A DNA stretch of 63,043 bases from Dethiosulfatibacter aminovorans DSM 17477 (GTDB lineage: Bacteria > Bacillota > Clostridia > Tissierellales > Dethiosulfatibacteraceae), in NCBI RefSeq assembly GCF_900142005.1, contig NZ_FQZL01000025.1, positions 1 through 63,043 on the forward strand, read 5' to 3'. The translations under genes were made by a program, and so were the position numbers. Of the stretch, positions 1-7,882 are shown one piece after another; the first letter of the stretch is position 1; each line of letters opens with the position of its first letter. Below the pieces are notes generated by a model. It saw nothing but the letters and a program-made list of their open reading frames with translations. It searched no databases and was not told the DNA's origin.

Positions 1-849
1 TCCGTAAACATCAACGTCGGCGGCGTTCCCCTGTCAAGAAGCACTAACGGTGTTGCTCCTAACAGCGGCCCTGCAACCAAAACTTGGGTTGACGCTTACA
101 TTTATATCACTCCACTTGAAGATACAAACATGATCAATGACACACATACATTCACAGCTACCGTAATGGTCAACGACGGCTCAGGTTGGACTACTGCTCC
201 TGACGGAACCACTGTCAACTTCAACAAGGATTCAGGTCCGGGAAATCTCAGTGCATCAAGTGATACAACTACAAACGGAGATGCTTCAGTAAACTTGACT
301 TCAAGCATAGCAGGAACATCTGTAGTTAGCGCTAATGTCAACATCACCGTTGGAGGAGTGCCACTATATCGTTTCACTGATGGAAATACAGAGTTCAATC
401 CTGGCGAATTCAATAATCCTGCCATCAAGCACTGGATAGCACCAGAAATCGAGACCGCTTGTGCCGCACATGTACCAGGAGATTACCGTTTCACTGAAGA
501 TGGTAATTGGTTCACTTACGTTGATTATGAAAGAGTAGTGAGTCCAGATGGAGATCCAGGTGAAAGTACAACATCTGGTGCTGTGAACATCTATGCAAGC
601 AAAGATAAATATGTAGGATATGCTGTATTTACAGAAATTAGCGGTGGTGTTGAAATCACCATCCACCTTGATTCCGGATGGTATCTTGCAGATGGTAATT
701 CCATAAGTATACAAGACTATGCATCTGCACCTGATGGTATAAAAGCAGTACCTGGCTCATTCGATTATCAATATGCCGAAGGTGATACTATTGTGGTTCC
801 ACTTAACAACTTCTATGCTATTCATATTGATGTGTACAGTATGCCATAA
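1..849 (+). CDS. C-terminal part of a secreted Ig-like (Big-type) repeat protein, 5' end outside window
   Basis: The frame is open from the first base, so this is the end of a longer gene; the first internal ATG (130) is not a credible start. The visible 282 residues begin with the tail of one beta-sandwich repeat (NINVGGVPLSRST) followed by a full repeat of about 85 residues that ends in the closely similar NITVGGVPLYRFT. The repeat has the Thr/Ser/Asp/Asn-rich, VTVTV-like texture of bacterial Ig-like adhesin domains (Big_1 type). The last 140 residues form a different, aromatic and acidic domain that I do not recognise. There is no LPXTG motif, C-terminal membrane helix or SLH repeat at the end, so anchoring, if any, must come from the missing N-terminal part. 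A strong terminator follows 100 bases downstream. A role at the cell surface is inferred from the repeats only. Confidence 0.7.
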   Translation, partial: SVNINVGGVPLSRSTNGVAPNSGPATKTWVDAYIYITPLEDTNMINDTHTFTATVMVNDGSGWTTAPDGTTVNFNKDSGPGNLSASSDTTTNGDASVNLTSSIAGTSVVSANVNITVGGVPLYRFTDGNTEFNPGEFNNPAIKHWIAPEIETACAAHVPGDYRFTEDGNWFTYVDYERVVSPDGDPGESTTSGAVNIYASKDKYVGYAVFTEISGGVEITIHLDSGWYLADGNSISIQDYASAPDGIKAVPGSFDYQYAEGDTIVVPLNNFYAIHIDVYSMP

Positions 850-951
850 CAAACAATAGTTTAAGTATTTAAACTAACATAATATAGTCAATTAATAAAA
901 TTTCTGAAAACTTCGGAACATAACAATCTAAATTACATAAATCAATAAACT

Positions 952-985
952 AGATTCCCGAGATGATTGTCTCGGGAATCTTTTA
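952..985 (+). terminator. Rho-independent terminator of the surface-protein gene
   Basis: Perfect 12-bp stem (952-963 with 970-981), six-base loop, followed by a short T-rich stretch. It lies about 100 bases after the stop codon at 849. Confidence 0.85.
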
Positions 986-1103
986 ATATATGTTAAAATA
1001 TTTTCTTTATCAAACGCATTTTCACTTATCGAATAAAATTGTACTCATCAATTACAATTGTTGCTTTTTTGATGTAATATTTTATATATAGTATAAATTA
1101 ATA

Positions 1104-1195
1104 ATCAACAAAACTTTAAGTAAAGTTCCAACATACACTATATCACCTTAATTATGATAGTCAGGCTACTGAAATTCTTTTCAGTAGCCTATTTT
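1104..1195 (+). ncRNA. Candidate small RNA between the surface protein and uspA
   Basis: The 567-base gap from 850 to 1417 has no credible ORF. Within it a promoter-like pair, TTGATG at 1069-1074 and TATAAA at 1092-1097 with a 17-base spacer, is followed about 65 bases later by an intrinsic-terminator hairpin (1163-1190). The implied transcript is about 90 nt and also contains a small A/T-rich hairpin near 1112-1127. The upstream gene already has its own terminator at 952-985, which leaves the second hairpin otherwise unexplained. This is inference from spacing and structure only; there is no family match I can claim. Confidence 0.25.
1163..1195 (+). terminator. Second plus-strand terminator-like hairpin
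   Basis: Perfect 12-bp stem (1163-1174 with 1179-1190), four-base loop, then ATTTTAAT. It could end the candidate small RNA at about 1104, or be a back-up terminator for the surface-protein gene. Confidence 0.6.
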
Positions 1196-1353
1196 AATGA
1201 TAATTTCGGATTTATCATTGAATATTGAATACTGAACAGTCACGATTTTGATAATATTTTTGGAAAGAAACCCAGTAACACTTCTGCTACTCTAAATATT
1301 AAAAATATTTATTGTTTTCATGTTACACCGATTGGTTTTCTCATTTTTTGCGA

Positions 1354-1386
1354 TAAAAAAATAGGCGAATAAAAAAACTCACCTAT
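1354..1386 (-). terminator. Terminator of the first uspA gene
   Basis: Read on the minus strand, ATAGGTG pairs with CGCCTAT (one G-U pair) and is followed directly by a run of seven T. It begins about 30 bases after the uspA stop codon. Confidence 0.65.
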
Positions 1387-1417
1387 CATTAATAAATATT
1401 GATTTCATAATATTCCT

Positions 1418-1798
1418 CTACCTCACAATCAACATAGGAACTGTAGCATGATGAAGCACTTTGTTGGTAACACTTCCCAACAGGAACCTCTTTCCTGCAC
1501 TCATTCCGTGGGTACACATGATTATAAGGTCATATCCGCCCTTTTCAGCTTCATCCAGTATGTCTGCAGCCGGATACCCCTTTACCACTTTGGAGGTTGC
1601 ATTAACTCCCCTCTTCTCGAAATACTCGACTGTTTTCTTAATCATTTCCTTTCCCTCTTCTTCTGTTGTAACAACGTGATAGTCAAACACATGAAAGATC
1701 ATCAGTTCGCTTTCAAACTTATTAGCTAAATCTTCTGCAATATCCAAGGCTTTTTGACACCCCATAGATCCGTCGGTTGGAAATAAAATCCTCTTCAT
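1418..1798 (-). CDS. Universal stress protein, UspA family
   Basis: A 126-residue single-domain UspA-fold protein. It starts with the typical first strand MKRILFPTDGS and ends with the ATP-binding-type glycine motif region (THGMSAGKRFLLGSVTNKV) before the last strand VPMLIVR. That G-x2-G-x9-GS/T pattern is the one used by ATP-binding Usp proteins, and the visible residues fit it. The ATG at 1798 is preferred over a TTG 18 bases upstream, because the AAAGGTGG ribosome site lies between them, 6-9 bases before the ATG. A paralog lies at 2589-3008, separated by an acetyltransferase gene; the two share the C-terminal half almost word for word. Family members are cytoplasmic and help survival in starvation or stress. 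The specific trigger here is unknown. Confidence 0.9.
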   Translation of the reverse strand: MKRILFPTDGSMGCQKALDIAEDLANKFESELMIFHVFDYHVVTTEEEGKEMIKKTVEYFEKRGVNATSKVVKGYPAADILDEAEKGGYDLIIMCTHGMSAGKRFLLGSVTNKVLHHATVPMLIVR

Positions 1799-1900
1799 TT
1801 TAGTACCACCTTTCAAATATTAATAATTGGGCAAAGACATTATCCTGATTTAACTCTTTTGTCACTTTAATTATACACCTAACGGCTCATTAATGAAATG

Positions 1901-2458
1901 CTATTTATATTCTTCCTTCAGTATTGAATAGTATTTACAATCCACCAAATCGCCTTTGTTGTTCTTAAGAATTTTTCTCAATGTGCCTTCATATGTCAGT
2001 CCGCATTTTTCCATAACCTTGCCTGACGCCGTATTTTCAACGTCATGCCTTGCAGCAATTCTCTCAAAACCTATCTTTTCAAAGCCAAACTCAATAATTG
2101 ACTTGAAAGCTTCTGTGGTTATTCCCCTGTTCCAATATTTTTTTGAAATGCAATAGCCTACCTCGCAATTATAATTGTTTTCATCAATATTCATTATGCT
2201 TATACTTCCTATCAGTTCATTTTCCTCTTTGAGGCATATTGCCCACTGATAATAGTCCTTGTGAAAATAGTTATCTATCCATTCCTTTATAACATCTTTT
2301 GTCACATAGTGATTCTTATGGGTTGGCCAGGTGAGATACTTAGTGACTTCAGGATCCGAAGCCCAGTTTTCAAACATTTCCTTGTAGTCTTCCTTTTCAA
2401 ACCTTCTAAGTATCAACCTTTCTGTTTCAATTTTTATAGTCCACTTATGATTAAGCAT
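1901..2458 (-). CDS. GNAT-family N-acetyltransferase (RimJ/RimL-like)
   Basis: A 185-residue protein of the RimJ/RimL branch of GNAT acetyltransferases. It opens with the family's ETERLILRRF beta-strand, has the NWASDPEVTKYLTW segment, and the acetyl-CoA-binding region around GYCISKKYWNRGITTEAF. It ends with the FERIAARHDVEN and KCGLTYEGTLRK motifs typical of this group. Members acetylate ribosomal-protein N-termini, aminoglycosides or small metabolites; the substrate cannot be read from sequence. The start at 2458 is chosen over an upstream ATG in the same frame because AGGGAGGA lies five bases before it. It sits between two uspA genes on the same strand, but each neighbour has its own terminator, so it is probably transcribed alone. 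Confidence 0.85.
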   Translation of the reverse strand: MLNHKWTIKIETERLILRRFEKEDYKEMFENWASDPEVTKYLTWPTHKNHYVTKDVIKEWIDNYFHKDYYQWAICLKEENELIGSISIMNIDENNYNCEVGYCISKKYWNRGITTEAFKSIIEFGFEKIGFERIAARHDVENTASGKVMEKCGLTYEGTLRKILKNNKGDLVDCKYYSILKEEYK

Positions 2459-2544
2459 ATTATCCTCCCTGTCCATCATCCATAAAATCGTATCCTCGTT
2501 TTCACAAACATATATTTTTGCACAAGGAAACTTTATTAAACTAT

Positions 2545-2578
2545 AAAAAATGCAGCCATTTCTGACTGCAATTTTTTT
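2545..2578 (-). terminator. Terminator of the second uspA gene
   Basis: TGCAG/CTGCA stem (2551-2555 with 2566-2570) extended by A6 pairing with T7. It may act in both directions; on the minus strand it lies just after the uspA stop at 2589. Confidence 0.65.
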
Positions 2579-2588
2579 ATGTATGTAT

Positions 2589-3008
2589 CTATCTTACTAC
2601 CAGTATAGGCACCTTGATATGATGTACAACCTTGTTGGTTACGCTACCTAGAAGGAATCTCTTTCCTGCAGACATCCCGTGGGTACACATGATGCATACA
2701 TCGTATTCCCCTTTTTCAGCTTCATCAATAATGTCTGAAGCCGGATCTCCTTTCACCAACTTGGATTCAGCCTTTACTCCCTTATTCTTGAAATAGTCAA
2801 CTGTCTTTTGCAGCATTTCCTTACTGGCATCAGAATCGTAAATCTTGTCTATAACAGCCGCATATTCCATTTCATTTGGAACTTTATGATAATCGAACAC
2901 ATAGAATACCATAATTGTGCTGTCGTACTTTTTAGCTAAATCTTCTGCAATATCCAAAGCTTTCTGGCACTCAACTGATCCGTCTATTGGAAACAATATC
3001 TTCTTCAT
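2589..3008 (-). CDS. Universal stress protein, UspA family (second copy)
   Basis: A 139-residue UspA-fold protein paralogous to the gene at 1418-1798. Both share KALDIAEDLA, the THGMSAGKRFLLGSVTNKV nucleotide-binding stretch and the final VPxLxVR strand. This copy carries an insertion of about 12 residues after the second strand (KVPNEMEYAAVIDKIYDSD), so the two are not recent identical duplicates. The ATG at 3008 is used because the product then starts MKKILFPIDGS like its paralog; an ATG nine bases upstream overlaps the ribosome site. The gene has its own terminator downstream and an AT-rich upstream region of about 120 bases. A cytoplasmic stress role is inferred from the family. Confidence 0.9.
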   Translation of the reverse strand: MKKILFPIDGSVECQKALDIAEDLAKKYDSTIMVFYVFDYHKVPNEMEYAAVIDKIYDSDASKEMLQKTVDYFKNKGVKAESKLVKGDPASDIIDEAEKGEYDVCIMCTHGMSAGKRFLLGSVTNKVVHHIKVPILVVR

Positions 3009-3090
3009 ACTTACCATCCTTTAAATATTTAATTTAACTCTTTTGTCACTTTAATTATACAATAATAATTCATTAATTAAAAGCGAATTA

Positions 3091-3120
3091 AAAAAAAAGA
3101 TGAGGAAAGCCTCATCTTTC
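3091..3120 (-). terminator. Terminator of the EamA transporter gene
   Basis: Perfect 9-bp stem (3097-3105 with 3110-3118), loop AAAG, followed on the minus strand by nine T. It lies 12 bases past the stop codon. Confidence 0.9.
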
Positions 3121-3131
3121 ATACGCCTTAG

Positions 3132-4073
3132 TTATGCTTTTTTTCTATTACTGATATTTAAAATCAACTTGCCATTTTTTATACTCGTAAGTAAGAGACC
3201 GCAGCATATCATAATGCATCCTAGTCCCTGTATCAATCCGAATTTTTCATCAAGAACTATTATACCGCAGACAACAGATATTACCGGTGTAAAATAGGTG
3301 AAGACTGATGTTCTTGTGCTTCCAACTTCAATTATTGCCTTGTTCCACAAGATAGTTGCTATACCTAGAGCAAGGCTTCCTGAATAAAGGATGGCATAAA
3401 TACTGACAGCCGGTATTTCCATTATAACAGCAATGTCGATATGTCTCCTCCAGAAAAACAACATGCAAATAAATCCTATTGAAAGTCCATATACAGATAT
3501 CTTAAGGGGAGAATACTTTTTAAGATATCTTTTAATTGTGATGGAATAGATTGCCCATGAAAAGGTCGCAAGGATAATAAACAAATTCCCTTTAAAAAAC
3601 TCCATTCCAGATGACATGTCTTTACCCGAGCCCAATATAACAGTCACCATACCGGCAAAAGATATCACTATGCCAGAAATCAACTTTAAACTTATTTTTT
3701 CAAGTTTGAACAGGATGTTTATAACTACTACAAACACTGGCAACAACCCATAAATAAGCGATGTATTTCCTGCCGTTGTCAAGCTGATACCATTTATATA
3801 ATAGGCCTGGTATATAAAGTGCCCCAGAAATCCGGTCATCAGAATTCCCGGTACATCCTCTCTCCTTATTTTCCAATCCTTTTCTGCTTTCAAAAGCAAC
3901 ATCCAACAGACAATCAGAGCCACGAAGGTTCTTGATATATTGAAGAGTATGTTGTCCATCCCTCTAAGTCCAAGCTTGACTATAGTAGGATTTAGACCCC
4001 ATATGCTGACGGTTAGAAGCAATATGCCGTTTGTCCTTAAATCCCTGATTTTTCCCAATCTATTGTTTCCCAT
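3132..4073 (-). CDS. EamA/DMT-superfamily transporter
   Basis: A 313-residue polytopic membrane protein with about ten predicted helices in two homologous halves, the layout of EamA-type drug/metabolite transporters. The N-terminal half contains the characteristic SIWGLNPTIVKLG and PGILMTGFLGHFIYQAYYI segments. The second half contains FSWAIYSITIKRY and the helix-ending SLALGIATILWNKAIIEVG and FTYFTPVISVVCGI. Members export amino acids, metabolites or drugs; the substrate is unknown. The start at 4073 is supported by a GGGAG site eight bases upstream; an ATG 21 bases further upstream has none. It is separately transcribed, bounded by its own terminator and by the gltS-type terminator upstream. 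Confidence 0.85.
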   Translation of the reverse strand: MGNNRLGKIRDLRTNGILLLTVSIWGLNPTIVKLGLRGMDNILFNISRTFVALIVCWMLLLKAEKDWKIRREDVPGILMTGFLGHFIYQAYYINGISLTTAGNTSLIYGLLPVFVVVINILFKLEKISLKLISGIVISFAGMVTVILGSGKDMSSGMEFFKGNLFIILATFSWAIYSITIKRYLKKYSPLKISVYGLSIGFICMLFFWRRHIDIAVIMEIPAVSIYAILYSGSLALGIATILWNKAIIEVGSTRTSVFTYFTPVISVVCGIIVLDEKFGLIQGLGCIMICCGLLLTSIKNGKLILNISNRKKA

Positions 4074-4127
4074 TTCAATTCTCCCGAATTTCATGACATG
4101 TCAATATGAATTCAATAATATGAAATA

Positions 4128-4154
4128 AATGCTGGAACTAACAGTTCCAACATT
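4128..4154 (-). terminator. Terminator of the GltS-type symporter gene
   Basis: TGGAACT-GTT-AGTTCCA hairpin extended by four further pairs and a G-U, followed on the minus strand by TTATTTC. It is 33 bases after the stop codon. Confidence 0.75.
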
Positions 4155-4186
4155 CATTATAAATCAAAAGGTTCAAATGTCAATTA

Positions 4187-5581
4187 TTACATTGCACTAT
4201 CACTGAAATTTCTTTTAACTTCCCCTTCCCGCAAGGTTGCACCGTCATCAGTCTTGATACCATATTTGGCAGCAGTAACTCCCATCAAAGCCAACCATAT
4301 TAGAATAAGTACTCCTCCTGCTATCATACCGTTGCCTGCTATGGCAAAGAGAGGCAAGAGTGCTACAATGAGAATCTCAACAAATGATATGAATACATAA
4401 GCCATTCCGTAATCCTCAAGTGTTTTGCTTCTATACTCAGGATCTACAATTCTAAGAAGAGTAACGCCCATTGCCACGACACCAGTACTCCATCCATATA
4501 TGAATATTGATCTTTCAAACCAGTAATTCTTAAAAAGTCTCCTGCATATTACCATTGAATAGAACACCGCATAGAACAAGCCTATAGCCAGCATAACAAT
4601 TATCGGAACTGCATACTTTACAACTATTGATATTTTAATTGAGGCAACACCGAAAGCAACCAGATAATCTGTAATGGAACTGCCTATTCTAGTAATCACC
4701 CTCTTGTCTACATAAGAATCCATTTTTACAGCCTTCAATACAACTTGTACCAGTATACCCGCAAGCATTGACAAACTGAACATGGGAAGCGTGATTCCAG
4801 GCAATACTTTTTTCATGCCAATTTGGGCAAAATATCCTCCTGCAGTGGCAATAAGTATTAAAAGCAAATGCCATGTCATTGGATCTATGGACATTGGGCT
4901 AACAGTGTTTTCTCCCATTACATCCCTTTCTTTCTTTGGAACAAGTCCTGTCTGCATGCTAAGAGGAAGCTGATTCATGGATTTTACAAGTCTTGTGTAT
5001 CCTTTTCTTGTTGCGATGTTAATAAGTATAAGACCACCGATAATTCCACTTAGAAGACCTATTGTAGCAAACGTTTGTCCAATTGTAATAGCTTCATCCC
5101 ATCCGCCTACATCTTGAAGCGTTCCACCAATGGCAGCTGCATAGCCGTGTCCACCGACAAATCCTGCAGGCAATAATATTGAGAATGCATGATTGACTTC
5201 AGGGAAAAACTTGGTCAATACAAATGTTCCAACAAGCAGTGAAAATCCAAATTGTCCTATTTCAGCAGCCATATTTAAGGTGAAGGTGTCCCCAACCTCA
5301 TTAATAACCTGCTTGAATGATCCCTTGTTTTCATTCCCTATGAAAAGACTGGCAAATAGCACCACGATTCCAAGATAAGCATAACTGGATATTTTTTCAC
5401 TGAAAGGCAGTATTCCCAACACCTGATTACTGCATACAAGTCCCATGAAACCTGCAATCAATGATGACGGCAAATAAAGATTCTGAATAAGCTTTATTTT
5501 GCTCCTCATTAACTGCGCAAGAAAAAGAAGCACCGACATTAAACAAAAATCAATCAAAAAATCATAAGGTCCAAAATTCAT
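4187..5581 (-). CDS. GltS-family sodium:carboxylate/amino-acid symporter
   Basis: A 464-residue inner-membrane protein with 10-12 hydrophobic helices. It resembles the GltS sodium:glutamate symporter family: the N-terminal LIQNLYLPSSLIAGFMGL, the ALFIG-like Gly/Asn loop after helix 3, and the reentrant-loop sequence LPAGFVGGHGYAAAIGGTL with its GGHG motif. A second inverted half contains ILVQVVLKAV and the conserved WFERSIFIYGWSTGVVAMGVTLL. Known GltS imports glutamate with sodium; the substrate here is uncertain because the protein sits directly downstream of a methyltransferase operon, which suggests an amino-acid or betaine-like substrate or product. AGAGGAGG is placed correctly before the ATG. 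The gene lies 128 bases after mttB1 and may be the last gene of that operon, with a hairpin in between. Confidence 0.75.
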   Translation of the reverse strand: MNFGPYDFLIDFCLMSVLLFLAQLMRSKIKLIQNLYLPSSLIAGFMGLVCSNQVLGILPFSEKISSYAYLGIVVLFASLFIGNENKGSFKQVINEVGDTFTLNMAAEIGQFGFSLLVGTFVLTKFFPEVNHAFSILLPAGFVGGHGYAAAIGGTLQDVGGWDEAITIGQTFATIGLLSGIIGGLILINIATRKGYTRLVKSMNQLPLSMQTGLVPKKERDVMGENTVSPMSIDPMTWHLLLILIATAGGYFAQIGMKKVLPGITLPMFSLSMLAGILVQVVLKAVKMDSYVDKRVITRIGSSITDYLVAFGVASIKISIVVKYAVPIIVMLAIGLFYAVFYSMVICRRLFKNYWFERSIFIYGWSTGVVAMGVTLLRIVDPEYRSKTLEDYGMAYVFISFVEILIVALLPLFAIAGNGMIAGGVLILIWLALMGVTAAKYGIKTDDGATLREGEVKRNFSDSAM

Positions 5582-5660
5582 AAAATCCTCCTCTAATTTT
5601 TAAGAGTCCACTACATTATACAATATTCATCGAATGAAGCAAAACTCTAAATTTTCTCTT

Positions 5661-5683
5661 AGAGGGGCAATTTCTGCCCCTCT
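5661..5683. other. Intercistronic stem-loop between the methyltransferase and symporter genes
   Basis: Perfect inverted repeat AGAGGGGCA/TGCCCCTCT with a short loop. The T-rich stretch (TTTTA) is on the plus-strand side. On the minus strand, where all genes here are read, the hairpin is followed by TAAGAG and is a poor intrinsic terminator. It may be an mRNA-processing or stability element between the two cistrons. Confidence 0.5.
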
Positions 5684-5709
5684 TTTATAGTTTTGGGCTG
5701 CTTTCTTGT

Positions 5710-7194
5710 CTAGTCAATCCAGTTTTGTACCATGCCTGGTATAGTCTGAAGTATCTGATTCTCTACATCTTTGTCTATAAAATCAGGTTTGTAATCTTGG
5801 AGTATACTCTTGGCAATTGCATTTGCTCTTTGAGTTCCGTCAAGAGATCCGGTATTTTCCCATGCAATTCTTGTCTGCCTGTCCGACACCTTGTTGTAGA
5901 AGAATTCATTCTTCATGTTTGATATTGTATGGTCATGAGCAAGGTAGTTTCCTGCCGGTCCAACATTGTCTATTACATCTACAGCCAATGTATTGTCATT
6001 TATCTCTATCCCTTTTACAGCTCTCATGCACATTCCTATTATGTCGTTATCTATAACATACTGCTCGTAAGATATTGCAAGTCCTGATTCAATAAGCCCT
6101 GCAGCGTCATGTATATAATTGCATCCTGACAATGCACACATCATAGTTGTAGCCATGCTCTCATAACCTGATTGAATATCAGGAATCTTAGATTCGTTGA
6201 CTCCTGCAGTCACATAGTTTGGCAACTTGTAGAATCTTGAAATTTGTGAGCAAGCAGCGTTCATCATTCCCATTTCAATTGAACCGAAGCAGAATGCGCC
6301 TGTTCTAAGGTCTGAAGTTGTTGGAACACAACTGAATAGTACAGGATGTCCCGGATCTAGTATTTGTGTGAGCAATACACCACTCAAAGCTTCCACAGTC
6401 ATCTGAACCAACGTACCCGCAAGAGTTCCCGGCGATGTAGATCCGGCCATTGGCGCTGTCGGAGTTGCCAAAGGAAGTCCGCTTTCTATTGCAGCTATCA
6501 TGAGGTCCGTATAGTCCTTGTCCATTACAAGGGGACTCATTACACAGGTGATGAATGAAAGAAATGGCTTCTCAAGGAGAGCTTCCCTGCTTCCTGCTAT
6601 CATTTCAGCATATTTAGTAATATTTTCAACACCTTCTCTAGTATAAACTCCACCCATTACGTGCTTTGTAGTATTTCTGAGAGCTGCATAGAACCTGTTT
6701 ACATCAATGTCCTTTTTCTCAAGCTCGTTTGGAAAACAGGAAATTACGAAATAATGAATATTTTCAAGGGCATCAACAATTCTCGCAGCCTTCTGAACAT
6801 CTTCAAGGGTTGAAGGCTTCCTTTCTCCCGTTTCAATATCTAGTGCATTGGTAGCAGTACCGCCTGTGCCGATATAAACATCAAAATCATTAAGTATCAT
6901 ATTGTGCTTTTCATCTCTACCATACAGTGTTACTGTTTCTGGTGCAGTGCTTATTTTCTCAAGGACCCATTCTTCACTGCACTTTACTATCTTGTTCTCA
7001 TAATCCACCAGGGCTCCTGCATCATCGAATGCTTTCAACGCCCTGGCATCATTCACTTCTATTCCGGTCTGTTCAAAAACCTTCATCGCAGCCTTATGAA
7101 TTTTTATTACTTCTTCCTCTGATAAAGGCTTATATTTACCTCCAGGAAGTCCTCCAGGAAATTGATTCTTTGGTTTTCTTTTTACTCTTGCCAT
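5710..7194 (-). CDS. MttB-superfamily (COG5598) corrinoid-dependent methyltransferase, non-pyrrolysine
   Basis: A 494-residue TIM-barrel methyltransferase. Family features include the N-terminal LSEEEVIKIHKAAMKVFEQTGIEV helix, the VYIGTGGTATNALD strand, TPTAPMAGSTSPGTLAGTLV in the barrel, and the C-terminal VGPAGNYLAHDHTISNMKNEFF. The archetype, trimethylamine methyltransferase MttB, uses pyrrolysine at an amber codon. This gene is read through without an in-frame TAG, so it belongs to the non-Pyl group. Characterised members of that group demethylate quaternary amines such as glycine betaine, proline betaine or carnitine. The corrinoid protein gene lies immediately upstream (26 bases), the natural methyl acceptor, followed further upstream by a cyclodeaminase-like gene and a sigma-54 promoter. 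The exact substrate cannot be read from sequence. The start is supported by AGGGAGG. Confidence 0.9.
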   Translation of the reverse strand: MARVKRKPKNQFPGGLPGGKYKPLSEEEVIKIHKAAMKVFEQTGIEVNDARALKAFDDAGALVDYENKIVKCSEEWVLEKISTAPETVTLYGRDEKHNMILNDFDVYIGTGGTATNALDIETGERKPSTLEDVQKAARIVDALENIHYFVISCFPNELEKKDIDVNRFYAALRNTTKHVMGGVYTREGVENITKYAEMIAGSREALLEKPFLSFITCVMSPLVMDKDYTDLMIAAIESGLPLATPTAPMAGSTSPGTLAGTLVQMTVEALSGVLLTQILDPGHPVLFSCVPTTSDLRTGAFCFGSIEMGMMNAACSQISRFYKLPNYVTAGVNESKIPDIQSGYESMATTMMCALSGCNYIHDAAGLIESGLAISYEQYVIDNDIIGMCMRAVKGIEINDNTLAVDVIDNVGPAGNYLAHDHTISNMKNEFFYNKVSDRQTRIAWENTGSLDGTQRANAIAKSILQDYKPDFIDKDVENQILQTIPGMVQNWID

Positions 7195-7219
7195 AGTTCT
7201 TTCCTCCCTCGATTAGTAT

Positions 7220-7855
7220 CTACAAACTTATAAGGCTATTTGCCAATTCAACGGCCGATGAGGCATCAGCAGAATATTTCGCATTTATTTCTGATGCATA
7301 TTTGGGACTTACAGGTGCTCCACCTATCATTACACCCACTTTGTCAAGCAATCCGTTTTCTTCAAGGGCCTTAACAGTATCATTCATGTATGCCATTGTC
7401 GTGGTAAGCATTGCAGACATACCCAACAGTTCTGGTTCATGTTCCTTAACAGCGTCCACCAGCTGTTCCGGTGAAACATCGACACCCAAATCCACTATCT
7501 CGTATCCGGCGCCTTCCATCATCATTGCAACAAGTTTCTTTCCTATGTCGTGAAGGTCTCCTTTGACTGTGGCAAAGACACATTTTCCCTTCTTCTCAAC
7601 ATCCCCTTCTTTTAGAAAAGGCTTAATGATTTCCATTCCCGTATCCATAGCCTTTGATGCAACCAGTACTTCCGGTACAAACAACTCCCCATCCCTGAAC
7701 AGTTCCCCTACCTCATTCATTCCATTCATCAATCCTTCATCAAGGATTTGTTTGGCTGTAGCTCCCATGTCAAGAGCCTTCTGTGTCAAGATCTTTGCCT
7801 CCATTATGTTCCCGTCTATTATCGCTTCAGATAATTGCATTATTGTATTGTTCAT
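7220..7855 (-). CDS. Corrinoid (methyl-carrier) protein, MttC/MtaC-like
   Basis: A 211-residue two-domain cobalamin-binding protein. Residues 1-85 form the four-helix cap domain (GLMNGMNEVGELFRDGELFV, PEVLVASKAM). From about residue 90 the Rossmann-like B12 domain follows, with the base-off/His-on motif DLHDIG (Asp100, His102, Gly105) and the later GG motif in MIGGAPVSPKYA. His102 is expected to ligate cobalt. The protein would accept a methyl group from the MttB protein encoded 26 bases downstream and pass it on to a folate-dependent or other methyltransferase that is not in this window. It is the only stand-alone corrinoid protein in the window although there are three MttB homologs, so it may serve more than one. 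AGGAGG lies seven bases before the ATG. Confidence 0.95.
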   Translation of the reverse strand: MNNTIMQLSEAIIDGNIMEAKILTQKALDMGATAKQILDEGLMNGMNEVGELFRDGELFVPEVLVASKAMDTGMEIIKPFLKEGDVEKKGKCVFATVKGDLHDIGKKLVAMMMEGAGYEIVDLGVDVSPEQLVDAVKEHEPELLGMSAMLTTTMAYMNDTVKALEENGLLDKVGVMIGGAPVSPKYASEINAKYSADASSAVELANSLISL

Positions 7856-7882
7856 AAATTCCTCCTGTTAAACTGTTTTTCA

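Noticed and set aside
1798..1816. Upstream TTG start for the first uspA gene
   Set aside because: The TTG lies inside the ribosome binding site of the next ATG, and the added residues do not match the family.
5661..5683. Terminator between mttB1 and the GltS-type gene
   Set aside because: The T-rich side is on the plus strand, where no gene ends nearby; on the minus strand it is followed by TAAGAG. It is listed as a stem-loop only.
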